This document shows, in pieces, positions 7,756 to 16,371 of a stretch of DNA of 64,000 nt. Within the stretch, counting starts at the first letter, position 1. Every line of letters starts with the position of its first letter. Below the pieces are notes generated by a model. It ran no database searches and was not told the origin of the DNA. It saw only the letters and a list, made by a program, of their open reading frames with translations. Origin of the DNA: Rhodovastum sp963714255 (lineage in GTDB: Bacteria; Pseudomonadota; Alphaproteobacteria; Acetobacterales; Acetobacteraceae); the NCBI GenBank assembly GCA_963714255.1, contig CAVQNU010000034.1:62001-126000 (forward strand), read 5' to 3'. Position numbers and translations under genes: made by a program.

Positions 7756-9975
7756 ATGGACGAAAATAGCGGCCAGAGCGCTGGCAAGTGCCCGGTCATG
7801 CACCCCGAACACTCGAGTTTCGCGGGCAGGTCGAACCGCGACTGGTGGCCGAATCAATTGAACCTCAAGGTTCTCCACCGGAATGCACCTTTGGCCTCTC
7901 CGATGGGCGCGGCATTCGATTACGCCGAAGAATTCAAGAAGCTCGACCTGGATGCCCTGAAAAAGGACATCTTTGCGCTGATGACGATTTCGCAGGACTG
8001 GTGGCCTGCCGACTACGGTCACTACGGTCCGCTGTTCATTCGGATGGCGTGGCACAGCGCGGGCACCTACCGCATCGGCGATGGCCGCGGCGGCGCGGGC
8101 TCGGGCACGCAGCGGTTCGCGCCGCTCAACAGCTGGCCGGACAACGCAAACCTCGACAAAGCGCGCCGGCTGCTCTGGCCGGTCAAGCAAAAATACGGCA
8201 GCAAAATCTCCTGGGCCGACCTCATGATCCTCGCCGGCAATTGCGCCCTGGAATTGATGGGTCTCAAGCCGTTCGGCTTCGGCGGCGGACGCGTGGATGT
8301 CTGGGAGCCTGAAGACGACATCTACTGGGGCGCCGAGGACACCTGGGTTGGCGACAAGCGCTATGTCGGCAAGCGCTACACCGGTGAGCGGGACCTCGAG
8401 AATCCTCTCGCCGCCGTTGAGATGGGCCTGATTTACGTCAATCCGCAAGGGCCGGACGGCAAGCCCGATCCGCTCGCGGCCGCGAAGGACATTCGCGAGA
8501 CCTTCGCGCGCATGGCCATGAACGACGAGGAGACCGTCGCGCTGATTGCCGGCGGTCACACGTTTGGCAAGTGCCACGGCGCCGGCGATGCGGCGCTTGT
8601 TGGCCGCGAACCCGAGGGCGCCGGCATCGACGAGCAAGGCCTCGGCTGGAAAAACCGTTTTGGCAGCGGCAAAGGCGACGATGCGATCACCAGCGGATTG
8701 GAAGGTGCGTGGACCAAAAATCCGGTGCGATGGGACAACGGCTACTTCGACAATCTGTTTGCCTATGAGTGGGAACTGGTGAAGAGCCCTGCCGGGGCCT
8801 GGCAATGGACTCCCAAGGATGCATCGGCCGCGGGCACCGTGCCGGATGCCCATGATCCGTCGAAGCGGCATGCGCCCATAATGCTCACGACGGACCTTTC
8901 GCTGAAGCTGGACCCCATCTATGCGCCGATTTCGCAGCACTTCCACGCGAACCCGGATCAGTTGGCGGACGCGTTCGCCCGGGCGTGGTTCAAGCTGACG
9001 CACCGCGACATGGGGCCGCGCGCGCGCTATCTCGGCCCCCTGGTCCCGACCGAGGAACTGCTGTGGCAGGACCCTGTCCCCGCGGTCGGCGCTGCGTTGA
9101 TCGACGCGCAGGATATCAGCGCCCTCAAGGCCCAAATCCTCGCATCCGGACTTTCCATTCCGCACCTGGTCGCGACCGCCTGGGCATCGGCGGCAACTTT
9201 CCGCGGCTCGGACAAGCGCGGCGGGGCGAACGGTGCACGCATCCGCCTCGCGCCGCAGAAGGATTGGGAAGTCAACCAGCCGGCCCAGTTGGCGACTGTG
9301 CTGGCAACGCTTGAAGCGATCCAGAAGGCGTTCAACGACGCGCAGTCCGGCGGCAAGCGGGTTTCGCTCGCCGACCTGATCGTCCTTGGCGGTTGCACGG
9401 CCGTCGAGCAGGCTGCAAAGAAGGCCGGGCATGACGTGCAGGTTCCCTTCGCGCCGGGGCGCACCGATGCGTCGCAGGCGCAGACCGATGTCGCCTCCTT
9501 CGCCGTGCTCGAGCCGCGGGCGGACGGGTTCCGCAACTACCTCAAGGGGCAACTTCCCGTATCGGCGGAGGAGTTGCTGGTCGACCGGGCGCAATTGCTG
9601 ACGCTGACCGCGCCGGAGATGACGGTGCTCGTCGGCGGCATGCGCGTGTTGAATGGGAATGTCGGACAGTCCCAGCACGGCGTGTTGACGAAGCGGCCGG
9701 AAACGCTCACCAACGACTTCTTTGTCAACCTGCTCGACATGGGCACGACGTGGCAGGCGACCTCAGATGCCGGAGACGTATTCGAGGGGCGCGATCGCGC
9801 CACAGGCGAAACGAAATGGACCGGAACGCGGGTTGACCTCATCTTCGGTTCAAATTCTCAACTCCGCGCGATCGCGGAAGTCTATGCATGTGACGACGCG
9901 CAGCAGGCATTCGTGCGTGACTTCGTGGCTGCGTGGAACAAGGTGATGAACCTCGACCGTTTCGACCTCGCCTGA
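7756..9975 (+). CDS. katG: Catalase-peroxidase KatG
   Basis: A 739-residue bifunctional haem catalase-peroxidase with the usual two-domain length. The distal site is R96, W99 and H100 (RMAWHSAGTYR), the proximal haem ligand is H268 (AGGHTFGKCHG), and the W99-Y227-M253 residues that form the covalent adduct needed for catalase activity are present, with Y227 in MGLIYVNPQGP. It removes hydrogen peroxide in the cytoplasm. The start is the ATG behind GGAGAG; the longer upstream open frame lacks family residues. Divergent from oxyR, so peroxide induction through the operator at 7458-7494 is expected. Confidence 0.97.
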   Translation: MDENSGQSAGKCPVMHPEHSSFAGRSNRDWWPNQLNLKVLHRNAPLASPMGAAFDYAEEFKKLDLDALKKDIFALMTISQDWWPADYGHYGPLFIRMAWHSAGTYRIGDGRGGAGSGTQRFAPLNSWPDNANLDKARRLLWPVKQKYGSKISWADLMILAGNCALELMGLKPFGFGGGRVDVWEPEDDIYWGAEDTWVGDKRYVGKRYTGERDLENPLAAVEMGLIYVNPQGPDGKPDPLAAAKDIRETFARMAMNDEETVALIAGGHTFGKCHGAGDAALVGREPEGAGIDEQGLGWKNRFGSGKGDDAITSGLEGAWTKNPVRWDNGYFDNLFAYEWELVKSPAGAWQWTPKDASAAGTVPDAHDPSKRHAPIMLTTDLSLKLDPIYAPISQHFHANPDQLADAFARAWFKLTHRDMGPRARYLGPLVPTEELLWQDPVPAVGAALIDAQDISALKAQILASGLSIPHLVATAWASAATFRGSDKRGGANGARIRLAPQKDWEVNQPAQLATVLATLEAIQKAFNDAQSGGKRVSLADLIVLGGCTAVEQAAKKAGHDVQVPFAPGRTDASQAQTDVASFAVLEPRADGFRNYLKGQLPVSAEELLVDRAQLLTLTAPEMTVLVGGMRVLNGNVGQSQHGVLTKRPETLTNDFFVNLLDMGTTWQATSDAGDVFEGRDRATGETKWTGTRVDLIFGSNSQLRAIAEVYACDDAQQAFVRDFVAAWNKVMNLDRFDLA

Positions 9976-10403
9976 TTTCGGCGCCAACCCGCCCGGACGC
10001 AGCTCAACTCCCGCTGCGTCCGGGCGACCGGCCACGACTCCACGCCTGGCAAGCCCGGCCACCGCACACGGCAACGACCCCGCCGCTGCGGCAGCGATCA
10101 GGCTGGCACGGGCTGTCGCCGCAAAACGGGCCGGTCACGGCACAGCAGCCGGATAAGCCATCCGGGCTGGGAACGATCGTGCTGGACGGACTCGGTTCGG
10201 GGCGGTATCTGCCTCGCGGCGAGCGCGTTGCCGGCCGTGCGGTAAATCGGCGTTGCCGGCCCGTCCCCGTCGAACGACACGGATCTGCGTCCTCGATTCG
10301 GCTGGCCCGTCGCCGCCCGGTGGTGCCGGGCCGGCAACTTTCCCGGGCCCCAAGGGACGCACACGCAACAGCGGTCACCGATTTTCAGGAAGCAAATCCA
10401 GTC
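9976..10403. other. Intergenic region katG to HU-like gene, no gene seen
   Basis: The 428 bases hold only GC-rich frames without ribosome sites or recognisable domains. No strong hairpin terminator or promoter could be picked out with confidence. Confidence 0.5.
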
Positions 10404-10829
10404 ATGCCAGCCAAGAAATCCGCGGTGCAGGCGACACCCCAGACGGGAGCCAAGGCACCTTCAGCCCAGACGCCGACACCCGTCGCGAAGGCGGCAGGCG
10501 CGAAGCCGCCGGCGGCCAAGACCACAGACGCCGTACCGGCGAAGGCGTCCGTCGCCACGGTCACGCTGAAGCACCTCGCCGCCGAGATCGCCGGACAGCA
10601 GGAAATCGGCAAGCGCGACGCCGACGAGATCCTGACCGCCCTGGTCGGCATTATGGTCCAGCACCTCAAGAACGGCGACCGGTTGCGCATTGGCGGGCTT
10701 GGTATCCTCGAAGTGAAAAACCGGCCTGAGCGGGCAGGCCGCAATCCGGCGACCGGCGCGGCGATCACGATCCAGGCCAGCAAACGCATCGCATTCCGGC
10801 CCGCCAAGGAGCTGCGGGAGGCAATCTAG
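10404..10829 (+). CDS. HU/IHF-family DNA-binding protein with an Ala/Lys/Pro-rich N-terminal tail
   Basis: A 141-residue protein. Residues ~50-141 form a bacterial HU-type fold: helical dimerisation region (LAAEIAGQQEIGKRDADEIL), then the beta-arm with GDRLRIGGLGILEV, the RAGRNPATGAAI arm segment and the closing KRIAFRPAKELR. Normal HU is about 90 residues; here ~50 extra residues rich in Ala, Lys, Pro and Thr precede it and should be disordered and basic, as in histone-like tails. It probably bends and compacts DNA. It stands alone between katG and a membrane protein gene. The start ATG (MPAKKSAV) has AGGAAG upstream. Confidence 0.85.
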   Translation: MPAKKSAVQATPQTGAKAPSAQTPTPVAKAAGAKPPAAKTTDAVPAKASVATVTLKHLAAEIAGQQEIGKRDADEILTALVGIMVQHLKNGDRLRIGGLGILEVKNRPERAGRNPATGAAITIQASKRIAFRPAKELREAI

Positions 10830-10934
10830 CGCCCCCGCACGCGCGTCGGTGGCGCGGCGCGAAGCGGAACGCTGGATCAGCGGGAAGGTGCCGCCTGGCG
10901 ATTCGGGCCCGGTGAACGATGCCGAGGGGAAACC

Positions 10935-11417
10935 ATGACCGACCTTGCCCTTGCCCGCGCCCTGCATGTCGTTGCCGTCGTCCTCTGGATCGGCGGTGTC
11001 GGCATGGTCACCACTGTCCTGCTGCCGGCCATCCGGCAGTCGCATCCGCCGGCCGAACGGTTCCCGCTGTTCCATCGGCTGGAGGAGCGGTTCGCCCGGC
11101 AGGCGCGGATCACGACCGCCGTCGCCGGCGCCACCGGCGTGTACCTTGCGTGGAAGCTCGATGCCTGGGACCGTTTTGCCTCGGCCGGGTTTTGGTGGAT
11201 GCACGCCATGGTGCTGACCTGGACCATCTTCACGCTGATGCTCTTCGTAATCGAGCCGCTGTTCCTGGACCGGCTGCTCGCGCGCTCGGCCGCAAAGGCA
11301 CCGGAGGCGACCTACCGTGTGGTGCAGTGGCTGCACTGGGGGTTGCTGGCGCTGAGCCTGGTGACCGTTGCCGGAGCGGTCGCTGGCAGCCACGGCTTCG
11401 ACTTTTTCATCTGGTAG
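10935..11417 (+). CDS. Four-helix integral membrane protein, CopD-like
   Basis: A 160-residue hydrophobic protein with about four membrane segments: residues ~8-30 (ALHVVAVVLWIGGVGMVTTVL), ~58-75, ~84-108 (WWMHAMVLTWTIFTLMLF) and ~130-155. The ALHVVAVVLWIGG opening and the paired histidines in the helices resemble the COG5615/CopD group of small membrane proteins, in which histidines may bind haem or copper. The start ATG follows GAGGGGAAACC. No operon partner gives a function, so the name is only a family resemblance. Confidence 0.7.
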   Translation: MTDLALARALHVVAVVLWIGGVGMVTTVLLPAIRQSHPPAERFPLFHRLEERFARQARITTAVAGATGVYLAWKLDAWDRFASAGFWWMHAMVLTWTIFTLMLFVIEPLFLDRLLARSAAKAPEATYRVVQWLHWGLLALSLVTVAGAVAGSHGFDFFIW

Positions 11418-11462
11418 CGGCGGCCGACCGCCTCGCAAGGTGACGCGGAATCCCTGGGGCGA

Positions 11463-12041
11463 ATGATGCTTGCCTCCGCGCCCTGCACGCCCACATGGGC
11501 GCGCATGATCACAAACATGTTCCTGGCCGGGCGCAACGCTCTCCTGCGGCGCTTCGCTGCTTCCAACAATCCGCCCGCGACCGTGGCGGAGGTCGACGTG
11601 GATCGTTACCTCGGAACCTGGTTCGAAGTCGCCAGGCTGCCCAACCTGGAGGCGGACGGTTTCGGGCGGCGCTGCGTGGATGTAACCGCCACCTATACGA
11701 AGCGAGCGGACGGGCTGATCGGCGTGCAGACCGTTTCTTACAATGCCGCGGCGGGCATGCGCCGCAGCGAGGTGAACGGGACGGCGCGGCCGGTGAACCC
11801 GGGCGGATCAAAGCTGCTGCTGACATTCTATTACGTCGTGCGCGGCGACCATTGGATCGTGGGGCTCGACCCGGACTATCGCTGGTCGCTGGTAGGCACG
11901 CCGAGCCGGCGGCGGCTGTGGCTGATGTCGCGCACGCCGCGCCTCGACCCCGCCGGGTACGATCGGGCGATGGAAGTCGCCGCGGCGCAGGGCTACGACG
12001 CGGCACGCGTCACGCCGACGGCGCAATCGGCCGCCGCCTGA
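11463..12041 (+). CDS. blc: Bacterial lipocalin (Blc family)
   Basis: A 192-residue protein with the lipocalin signature near residue 48 (DRYLGTWFEVARLPN), a second conserved block YYVVRGDHWIVGLDPDY and the closing YRWSLVGTPSRRRLWLMSRTP, all characteristic of the bacterial/apolipoprotein D lipocalins. These bind lysophospholipids or fatty acids in the envelope. The N-terminus has no clear lipobox cysteine, so unlike classical Blc it may not be a lipoprotein; the start could also be the ATG at 11505. Upstream and downstream genes encode unrelated small membrane proteins. Confidence 0.85.
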   Translation: MMLASAPCTPTWARMITNMFLAGRNALLRRFAASNNPPATVAEVDVDRYLGTWFEVARLPNLEADGFGRRCVDVTATYTKRADGLIGVQTVSYNAAAGMRRSEVNGTARPVNPGGSKLLLTFYYVVRGDHWIVGLDPDYRWSLVGTPSRRRLWLMSRTPRLDPAGYDRAMEVAAAQGYDAARVTPTAQSAAA

Positions 12042-12218
12042 ATGGGTGCCGCAGGCGGTCGGCGATCATGACCGGCCGCCTTCCGGGCCTCCGCGCGCCA
12101 CTGCGACGCCAACACTGATCCACGGCGGCGGAACCCGAAATGCGCATTCAGCGAACGGCAGGTGCGATTCGTCACGCAACGCGCTATGCGGGTTCCGGCA
12201 GCATCACGGAGGAAGCGA

Positions 12219-12794
12219 ATGCCGTTTCTCATCGCTGGAATTATCCTCTTTCTCGGCGCCCACAGCTTCACGATGTTTCGGAAATCGCGGTTGGCGTCGG
12301 TCGCCTGGTTTGGAACCAACGCGTACCGGGGCATCCATTCGCTGGTCTCCCTCCTCGGGTTTGGCCTCATGGTCTGGGGTTTCGCGCGCTACCGGGCGGA
12401 CGGGCTGATCCAGATCTGGACGCCCCCGGCATGGGGTGGCGATGTGACCCTCGTGCTGATGTGGTTCGCCTTCGTGTCGCTGGCGTGCATGAACCCGGCA
12501 CCGGGCAGGATCAGGGGCTGGCTGCGTCACCCGATGCTTGTGGCCATCAAAATCTGGGCGCTGGCGCATTTGCTCGCCAACGGCGACGCGGGCGGGATGG
12601 TGCTGTTCGGCGCGTTTCTGGCGTGGGCGGTCGTCGACCGCATCGCCGTTAAACGGCGCGGCGATATGGGCGCGCCCCGGATTGCGTCATTCACCCGCGC
12701 CGACGCGATCGCCCTCGGGGTTGGAACCGTGGCTTACGTGGCGATGATATTCCTGCATCCTGTCCTGATCGGGGTGCCTGTCTTCGGTGGGTGA
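12219..12794 (+). CDS. NnrU family membrane protein
   Basis: A 191-residue membrane protein with an N-terminal helix (MPFLIAGIILFLGAHSFTMF), the YRGIHSLVSLLGFGLMVWGFARYR segment typical of NnrU, a middle helix around VTLVLMWFAFVSLACM, and a further pair ending VAYVAMIFLHPVLIGVPVF. NnrU is linked to nitric-oxide metabolism in some denitrifiers and is related to the plant 15-cis-zeta-carotene isomerase Z-ISO; its exact action is unclear. The start was chosen because CGGAGGAAG lies at ideal spacing. A repeat copy follows about 30 bases after the stop. Confidence 0.8.
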   Translation: MPFLIAGIILFLGAHSFTMFRKSRLASVAWFGTNAYRGIHSLVSLLGFGLMVWGFARYRADGLIQIWTPPAWGGDVTLVLMWFAFVSLACMNPAPGRIRGWLRHPMLVAIKIWALAHLLANGDAGGMVLFGAFLAWAVVDRIAVKRRGDMGAPRIASFTRADAIALGVGTVAYVAMIFLHPVLIGVPVFGG

Positions 12795-12821
12795 AGCCGC
12801 CCTCGCCGTGGCGCGCGGGCA

Positions 12822-12921
12822 GGAAGCAAGGCCAGGGCTCTGCCCTGGACCCGCCAAGGGCCGAGAGGCCGTTGGAACCCATTACTTAAGGAACGGGGTC
12901 CAGGGCAGAGCCCTGGCCTTT
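12822..12921. repeat. Dispersed palindromic repeat, copy 2, overlapping the end of the CoA-transferase gene
   Basis: The region has inverted outer arms (AAGGCCAGGGCTCTGCCCTGG and its complement), an inner CCAAGGGCC/GGCCGTTGG pair and a CTTAAG centre. It lies between the NnrU-like gene and the converging CoA-transferase. The transferase stop codon at 12882-12884 is inside the repeat, so the last dozen residues of that protein are encoded by it. Confidence 0.8.
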
Positions 12922-14133
12922 CTCCCCGCAAACTCCGCCCGCACGCGATCCGTGTCGACGCCCAGCCCCGGCACAGGACCAAGCGCACGCTCTCCGTCGC
13001 TAAAGCGCGGCGCAGGTGCGGCCAGCGACACCCGCCCCGCCGGAGTGTCCAGGGTGATGCGGCGCAGCGCCGGGTGGCGGGCGAAGGCCGCCACGTCGTT
13101 GACGAAGCCAAACGCAATGCCCGCCGCGCGCAGGCCCGCCGCACACGCCTCGCGCGTGCGGCGACGGAACGCCTCGGCGACACGGCCATCCACCATCGCC
13201 CGGTTTCCCACCCGCTCGACATTGCTGCGAAAGCCCTCGCTCTGCGGCAGGCCGGGCTCGCCAAGGAACCCGGCACAGAAATCGGCCCATTCGCGCTCGT
13301 TCTGGATGGAGATCAGCACGCGCCCGCCGTCGGCCGTCTCGAACGCGCCGTAGGGACAGATGGAGGGATGCGCCAGGCCGGCCCGTTCCGGGGCGCGCCC
13401 GGTCCCTTCGAAGAACAGCAATGGCACGTTCATCCAATCGGCCATGCCATCGAACAGACTGACCGCAATCCCCTGCCCGCGCCCGGTGATGCCGCGCGCG
13501 ATCAGCGCTTCCAGCACGGCTGCGTGGGCGTTCATGCCGCAGGCGATGTCGCAAACCGAAACCCCGACCCGCCCGGGCCCGGCCGGATGCCCCGTGACGG
13601 AGGCAAGCCCGCTCTCGGCCTGCACCAGCAGGTCGTAGGCCTTCATGCAGGCGTAGTCGCCCGCCTCCCCATAGCCGGAGATGTCCACGGTGATCAGCCG
13701 TGCATGGCGCTCGCGCAGCGCGGCACTGGCAAAGCCGGCGCGGGCCATGGCGCCGGGCGCGAGGTTCTGGACGAACACGTCCGCCCGCGCGAGCATCGCG
13801 GCCAGGAGGTGCCTTGTCCTCCGGCCGCTTGATGTCGAGAACAACGCTTTCCTTTCCGCGGTTGAGCCAGACGAAATAGCTGGACTGGCCCCTGGCTGCC
13901 TGGTCGTAGCCGCGGGCGAAGTCGCCCTCGCAGCGTTCGATTTTGATCACCCGCGCACCGGCATCCGCGAGGCGGCACGTGCAGTACGGCGCGGCCACCG
14001 CCTGCTCCATCGCGACGACGAGAAGCCCTTCGAGCGGGCGGTTCGGGGCTGTGTGCGACCGGCCGGTGCGATCCGCAGCCGCATGCATATCTGCGCCGGT
14101 GCGAGTGCCAGGAGGAATGGCGCCGAGGCTCAC
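12882..14133 (-). CDS. CaiB/BaiF-family CoA-transferase, reading frame broken by one extra base near 13808
   Basis: A class III CoA-transferase, about 416 residues if one base is removed. The N-terminal part (RPLEGLLVVAMEQAVAAPYCT ... YFVWLNRGKESVVLDIK) and the C-terminal part (LLAAMLARADVFVQNL ... CPYGAFETADGGRVLISIQNE) lie in different frames that meet at 13808-13809, where a doubled base turns the expected A-L-L into a shift. These enzymes move CoA between an acyl-CoA and a free acid. The likely start is a GTG at 14133 behind AAGGAAA; an ATG at 14088 is the alternative. The tail KARALPWTPFLK comes from the repeat. The downstream partner is an acyl-CoA dehydrogenase transcribed the same way, just upstream of it. 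Confidence 0.8.
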
Positions 14134-14164
14134 GTGACGTTTCCTTGCGTTCTCAATTCGCCGG

Positions 14165-15328
14165 TCAGTAGCTGCGCGGCATCCCCAGCACGTGTTCACC
14201 GAGATAGGAGAGCACAAGGTTGGTGCTGATCGGCGCCACCTGATACAGCCGCGTTTCCCGGAACTTGCGCTCGATGTCGTATTCCTCCGCAAAGCCGAAG
14301 CCGCCATGGGTCTGCACGCAGGCTTCGGCCGCCGCCCAGGAAGCCTCGGCGGCCAGCATCTTGCCCATATTCGCTTCCTCGCCGGGCCGCTCGCCGGCGT
14401 CGAACCGGGCCAGGCCGCGCTGAACGATCGCCTCGGCCGCGCGCATTTGCGCATAGGCGCGGGCGATCGGGAATTGAATGCCCTGGTTCTGGCCGATCGG
14501 GCGGCCGAATACCGCGCGCTCATTCGCGTAGGCGACGGCCTTGCCGATGAACCACTTGGCATCGCCGATGCACTCGGCGCCGATGAGCAGCCGCTCGGCG
14601 TTCATCCCGTCCAGGATGTAGCGAAAGCCCTGCCCCTCCTCGCCCACCAGGTTCCCGGCGGGTACCGGCATGTTGTCGAAGAAAACTTCGCAGGAATTGT
14701 GGTTCATCATGGTCCGGATCGGCCGGATCGTCAGGCCGTTGCCGAGCGCGTGGCGCATATCCACGATGAAGGCCGAGAGCCCGTCGGTCTTCTTCTGCAC
14801 CTTGTCGCGCGGCGTGGTGCGGGCCAGCAGCAGCATCAGGTCCGAATGCTCGGCGCGCGAGGTCCAGATCTTCTGGCCGTTGACGATCCATCGCTCGCCG
14901 TTGCGGCGCGCGGTGGTGCGCAGCGACGTGGTGTCGGTGCCGCTGGCCGGCTCGGTGACGCCGAAGGCCTGCAGGCGCAACGCGCCGCTCGCGATGGCGG
15001 GCAGGTATTTCGCCTTCTGGTCCGGCGCGCCATGCCGGAGGATGGTCCCCATCATATACATCTGCGCGTGGCAGGCGGCGCCATTGCAACCCTGGCGGTG
15101 CACCTCCTCCAGGATCGCCGCCGCGGCCGCGAGGCCGAGCCCGGCTCCGCCGTACTCCTCCGGGATCAGGGCACCGAGATAGCCTGCTTCGGTCATGGCC
15201 GCGACGAACGCCGTCGGGTAGCCCCGCGCCGCGTCGAGCTCGCGCCAATAGGCGCCGGGAAAGCGGGCACAGAGTTTTCCGACTTGCGTGCGGATCTCGG
15301 CGTGCGGGTCGGGGGGCGGCTGGTTCAT
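14165..15328 (-). CDS. Acyl-CoA dehydrogenase
   Basis: A 387-residue flavoprotein of the acyl-CoA dehydrogenase family. It shows the FGVTEPASGTDTT flavin loop, the WIVNGQKIWTSRAEHSDLM strand region, the FGRPIGQNQGIQFPIA helix and the C-terminal QTHGGFGFAEEYDIERKFRETR segment. It oxidises an acyl-CoA to the 2-enoyl-CoA and passes electrons to ETF. The ATG at 15328 has GGAG upstream. About 30 bases separate it from the CoA-transferase, so the two probably form one transcript: activate an acid by CoA transfer, then dehydrogenate it. The substrate is not readable. Confidence 0.9.
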   Translation of the reverse strand: MNQPPPDPHAEIRTQVGKLCARFPGAYWRELDAARGYPTAFVAAMTEAGYLGALIPEEYGGAGLGLAAAAAILEEVHRQGCNGAACHAQMYMMGTILRHGAPDQKAKYLPAIASGALRLQAFGVTEPASGTDTTSLRTTARRNGERWIVNGQKIWTSRAEHSDLMLLLARTTPRDKVQKKTDGLSAFIVDMRHALGNGLTIRPIRTMMNHNSCEVFFDNMPVPAGNLVGEEGQGFRYILDGMNAERLLIGAECIGDAKWFIGKAVAYANERAVFGRPIGQNQGIQFPIARAYAQMRAAEAIVQRGLARFDAGERPGEEANMGKMLAAEASWAAAEACVQTHGGFGFAEEYDIERKFRETRLYQVAPISTNLVLSYLGEHVLGMPRSY

Positions 15329-15390
15329 GGGGGGTCTCCAACGACGCCGGGGGGGCGCGCGAGGCTGCCACCCGGACGCCATCTCGTGAA

Positions 15391-15420
15391 GGAAGGCCAG
15401 GGCAGAGCCCTGGCCTTCCT
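15391..15420. terminator. Minimal copy of the palindromic repeat, probable terminator
   Basis: This is a near-perfect 30-base palindrome (GGAAGGCCAGGGCAGAGCCCTGGCC and complement) without the repeat's middle section. It lies between the response regulator stop and the acyl-CoA dehydrogenase start, and would end the regulator transcript. Confidence 0.65.
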
Positions 15421-15448
15421 TTACCCGATCGCCCCGCCGGATGCCGCT

Positions 15449-16090
15449 CTAGGCGAGGCCAAGACCGCGCGCGCGGAGCGCCGCTTCGGTGCGGTTCTGC
15501 ACGTTCAGACGGCGAAATATGCTCGCAACATGGATCTTCACCGTGCCTTCGGACATTTTCAGGTAGCGCGCAATCTCCTTGTTGGACAGCCCATGGGTCA
15601 ATAGGACCAGAACCTCGTCCTGGCGCGCCGTGAGCCCTGCTGCAGCGGCCGGCGGCGCGGCCGGCCCGGCGGCGGCCTGGCTGGGCGTGGTGATGTTGAG
15701 CGGCAGGTAGATCCGGTCGGCCAGGATATTGCCAATCGCGAAGGCGAGTTCCTCGGGCTTGAGCGCCTTCGGGATGTAGCCGTTCACACCGGCGCTGAGC
15801 GCGCGCATGATCGTGTCCCGGTCGTCCGTGCCGGACAGAACGGCGATCCGCAGGACCGGAAATCGCTCGCGCAGCATGCCGAGACTGGCGACGCCCTGCA
15901 TTCCGGGCATGTCGAGGTCGATCAGCAGCAGGTCCACTTGTTGGGCGCTGAGACTGGCGACCACCTCATCGAGGCTTGCAGCCGTCTCGACCAGGTAGTG
16001 TTCGAACAAGCCTGCGAGGAACCCACGCACCCCAGTACGGATCAGGGCGTGGTCGTCGGCAACCAAAATTGTGCATGCAGTACCGAGCAT
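15449..16090 (-). CDS. LuxR/NarL-type response regulator
   Basis: A 213-residue two-domain regulator. The receiver domain has the acidic pair in VADDH, the phospho-acceptor D58 in LIDLDMPG and the lysine in YIPKAL. After an Ala/Pro-rich linker comes a LuxR helix-turn-helix (LTARQDEVLVLLTHGLSNKEIARYLKMSEGTVKIHV). It should bind DNA when phosphorylated. The ATG at 16090 is preferred; a TTG at 16120 would add ten residues and neither has a clear ribosome site. It lies 281 bases downstream of a hybrid histidine kinase on the same strand, the probable phosphate source through that kinase's Hpt domain. Confidence 0.88.
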   Translation of the reverse strand: MLGTACTILVADDHALIRTGVRGFLAGLFEHYLVETAASLDEVVASLSAQQVDLLLIDLDMPGMQGVASLGMLRERFPVLRIAVLSGTDDRDTIMRALSAGVNGYIPKALKPEELAFAIGNILADRIYLPLNITTPSQAAAGPAAPPAAAAGLTARQDEVLVLLTHGLSNKEIARYLKMSEGTVKIHVASIFRRLNVQNRTEAALRARGLGLA

Positions 16091-16371
16091 AACGACAACG
16101 CGTTTCACAAGGGCGAGCAAACGAATAGCTTGCAGGCGTGTTGATTTTCAAGTGAAAAACAAGAAATTTGGAATGGCCTTGCGTTGACGCGTTATTGACG
16201 ACGATATATGGATAGATGCGGCATCTGGTTACTTTTCGACGCCACACTGTCGCGCCACGATATTTGCTGTCGATGCGCGCGGAGCGGTGATGCCGCCTGC
16301 CTGGATGTGGGCTTTCGAGATGTCGCTTTCAGAACATCGACAAGCGCGACAGGACACGAGGGGGGCACGGT

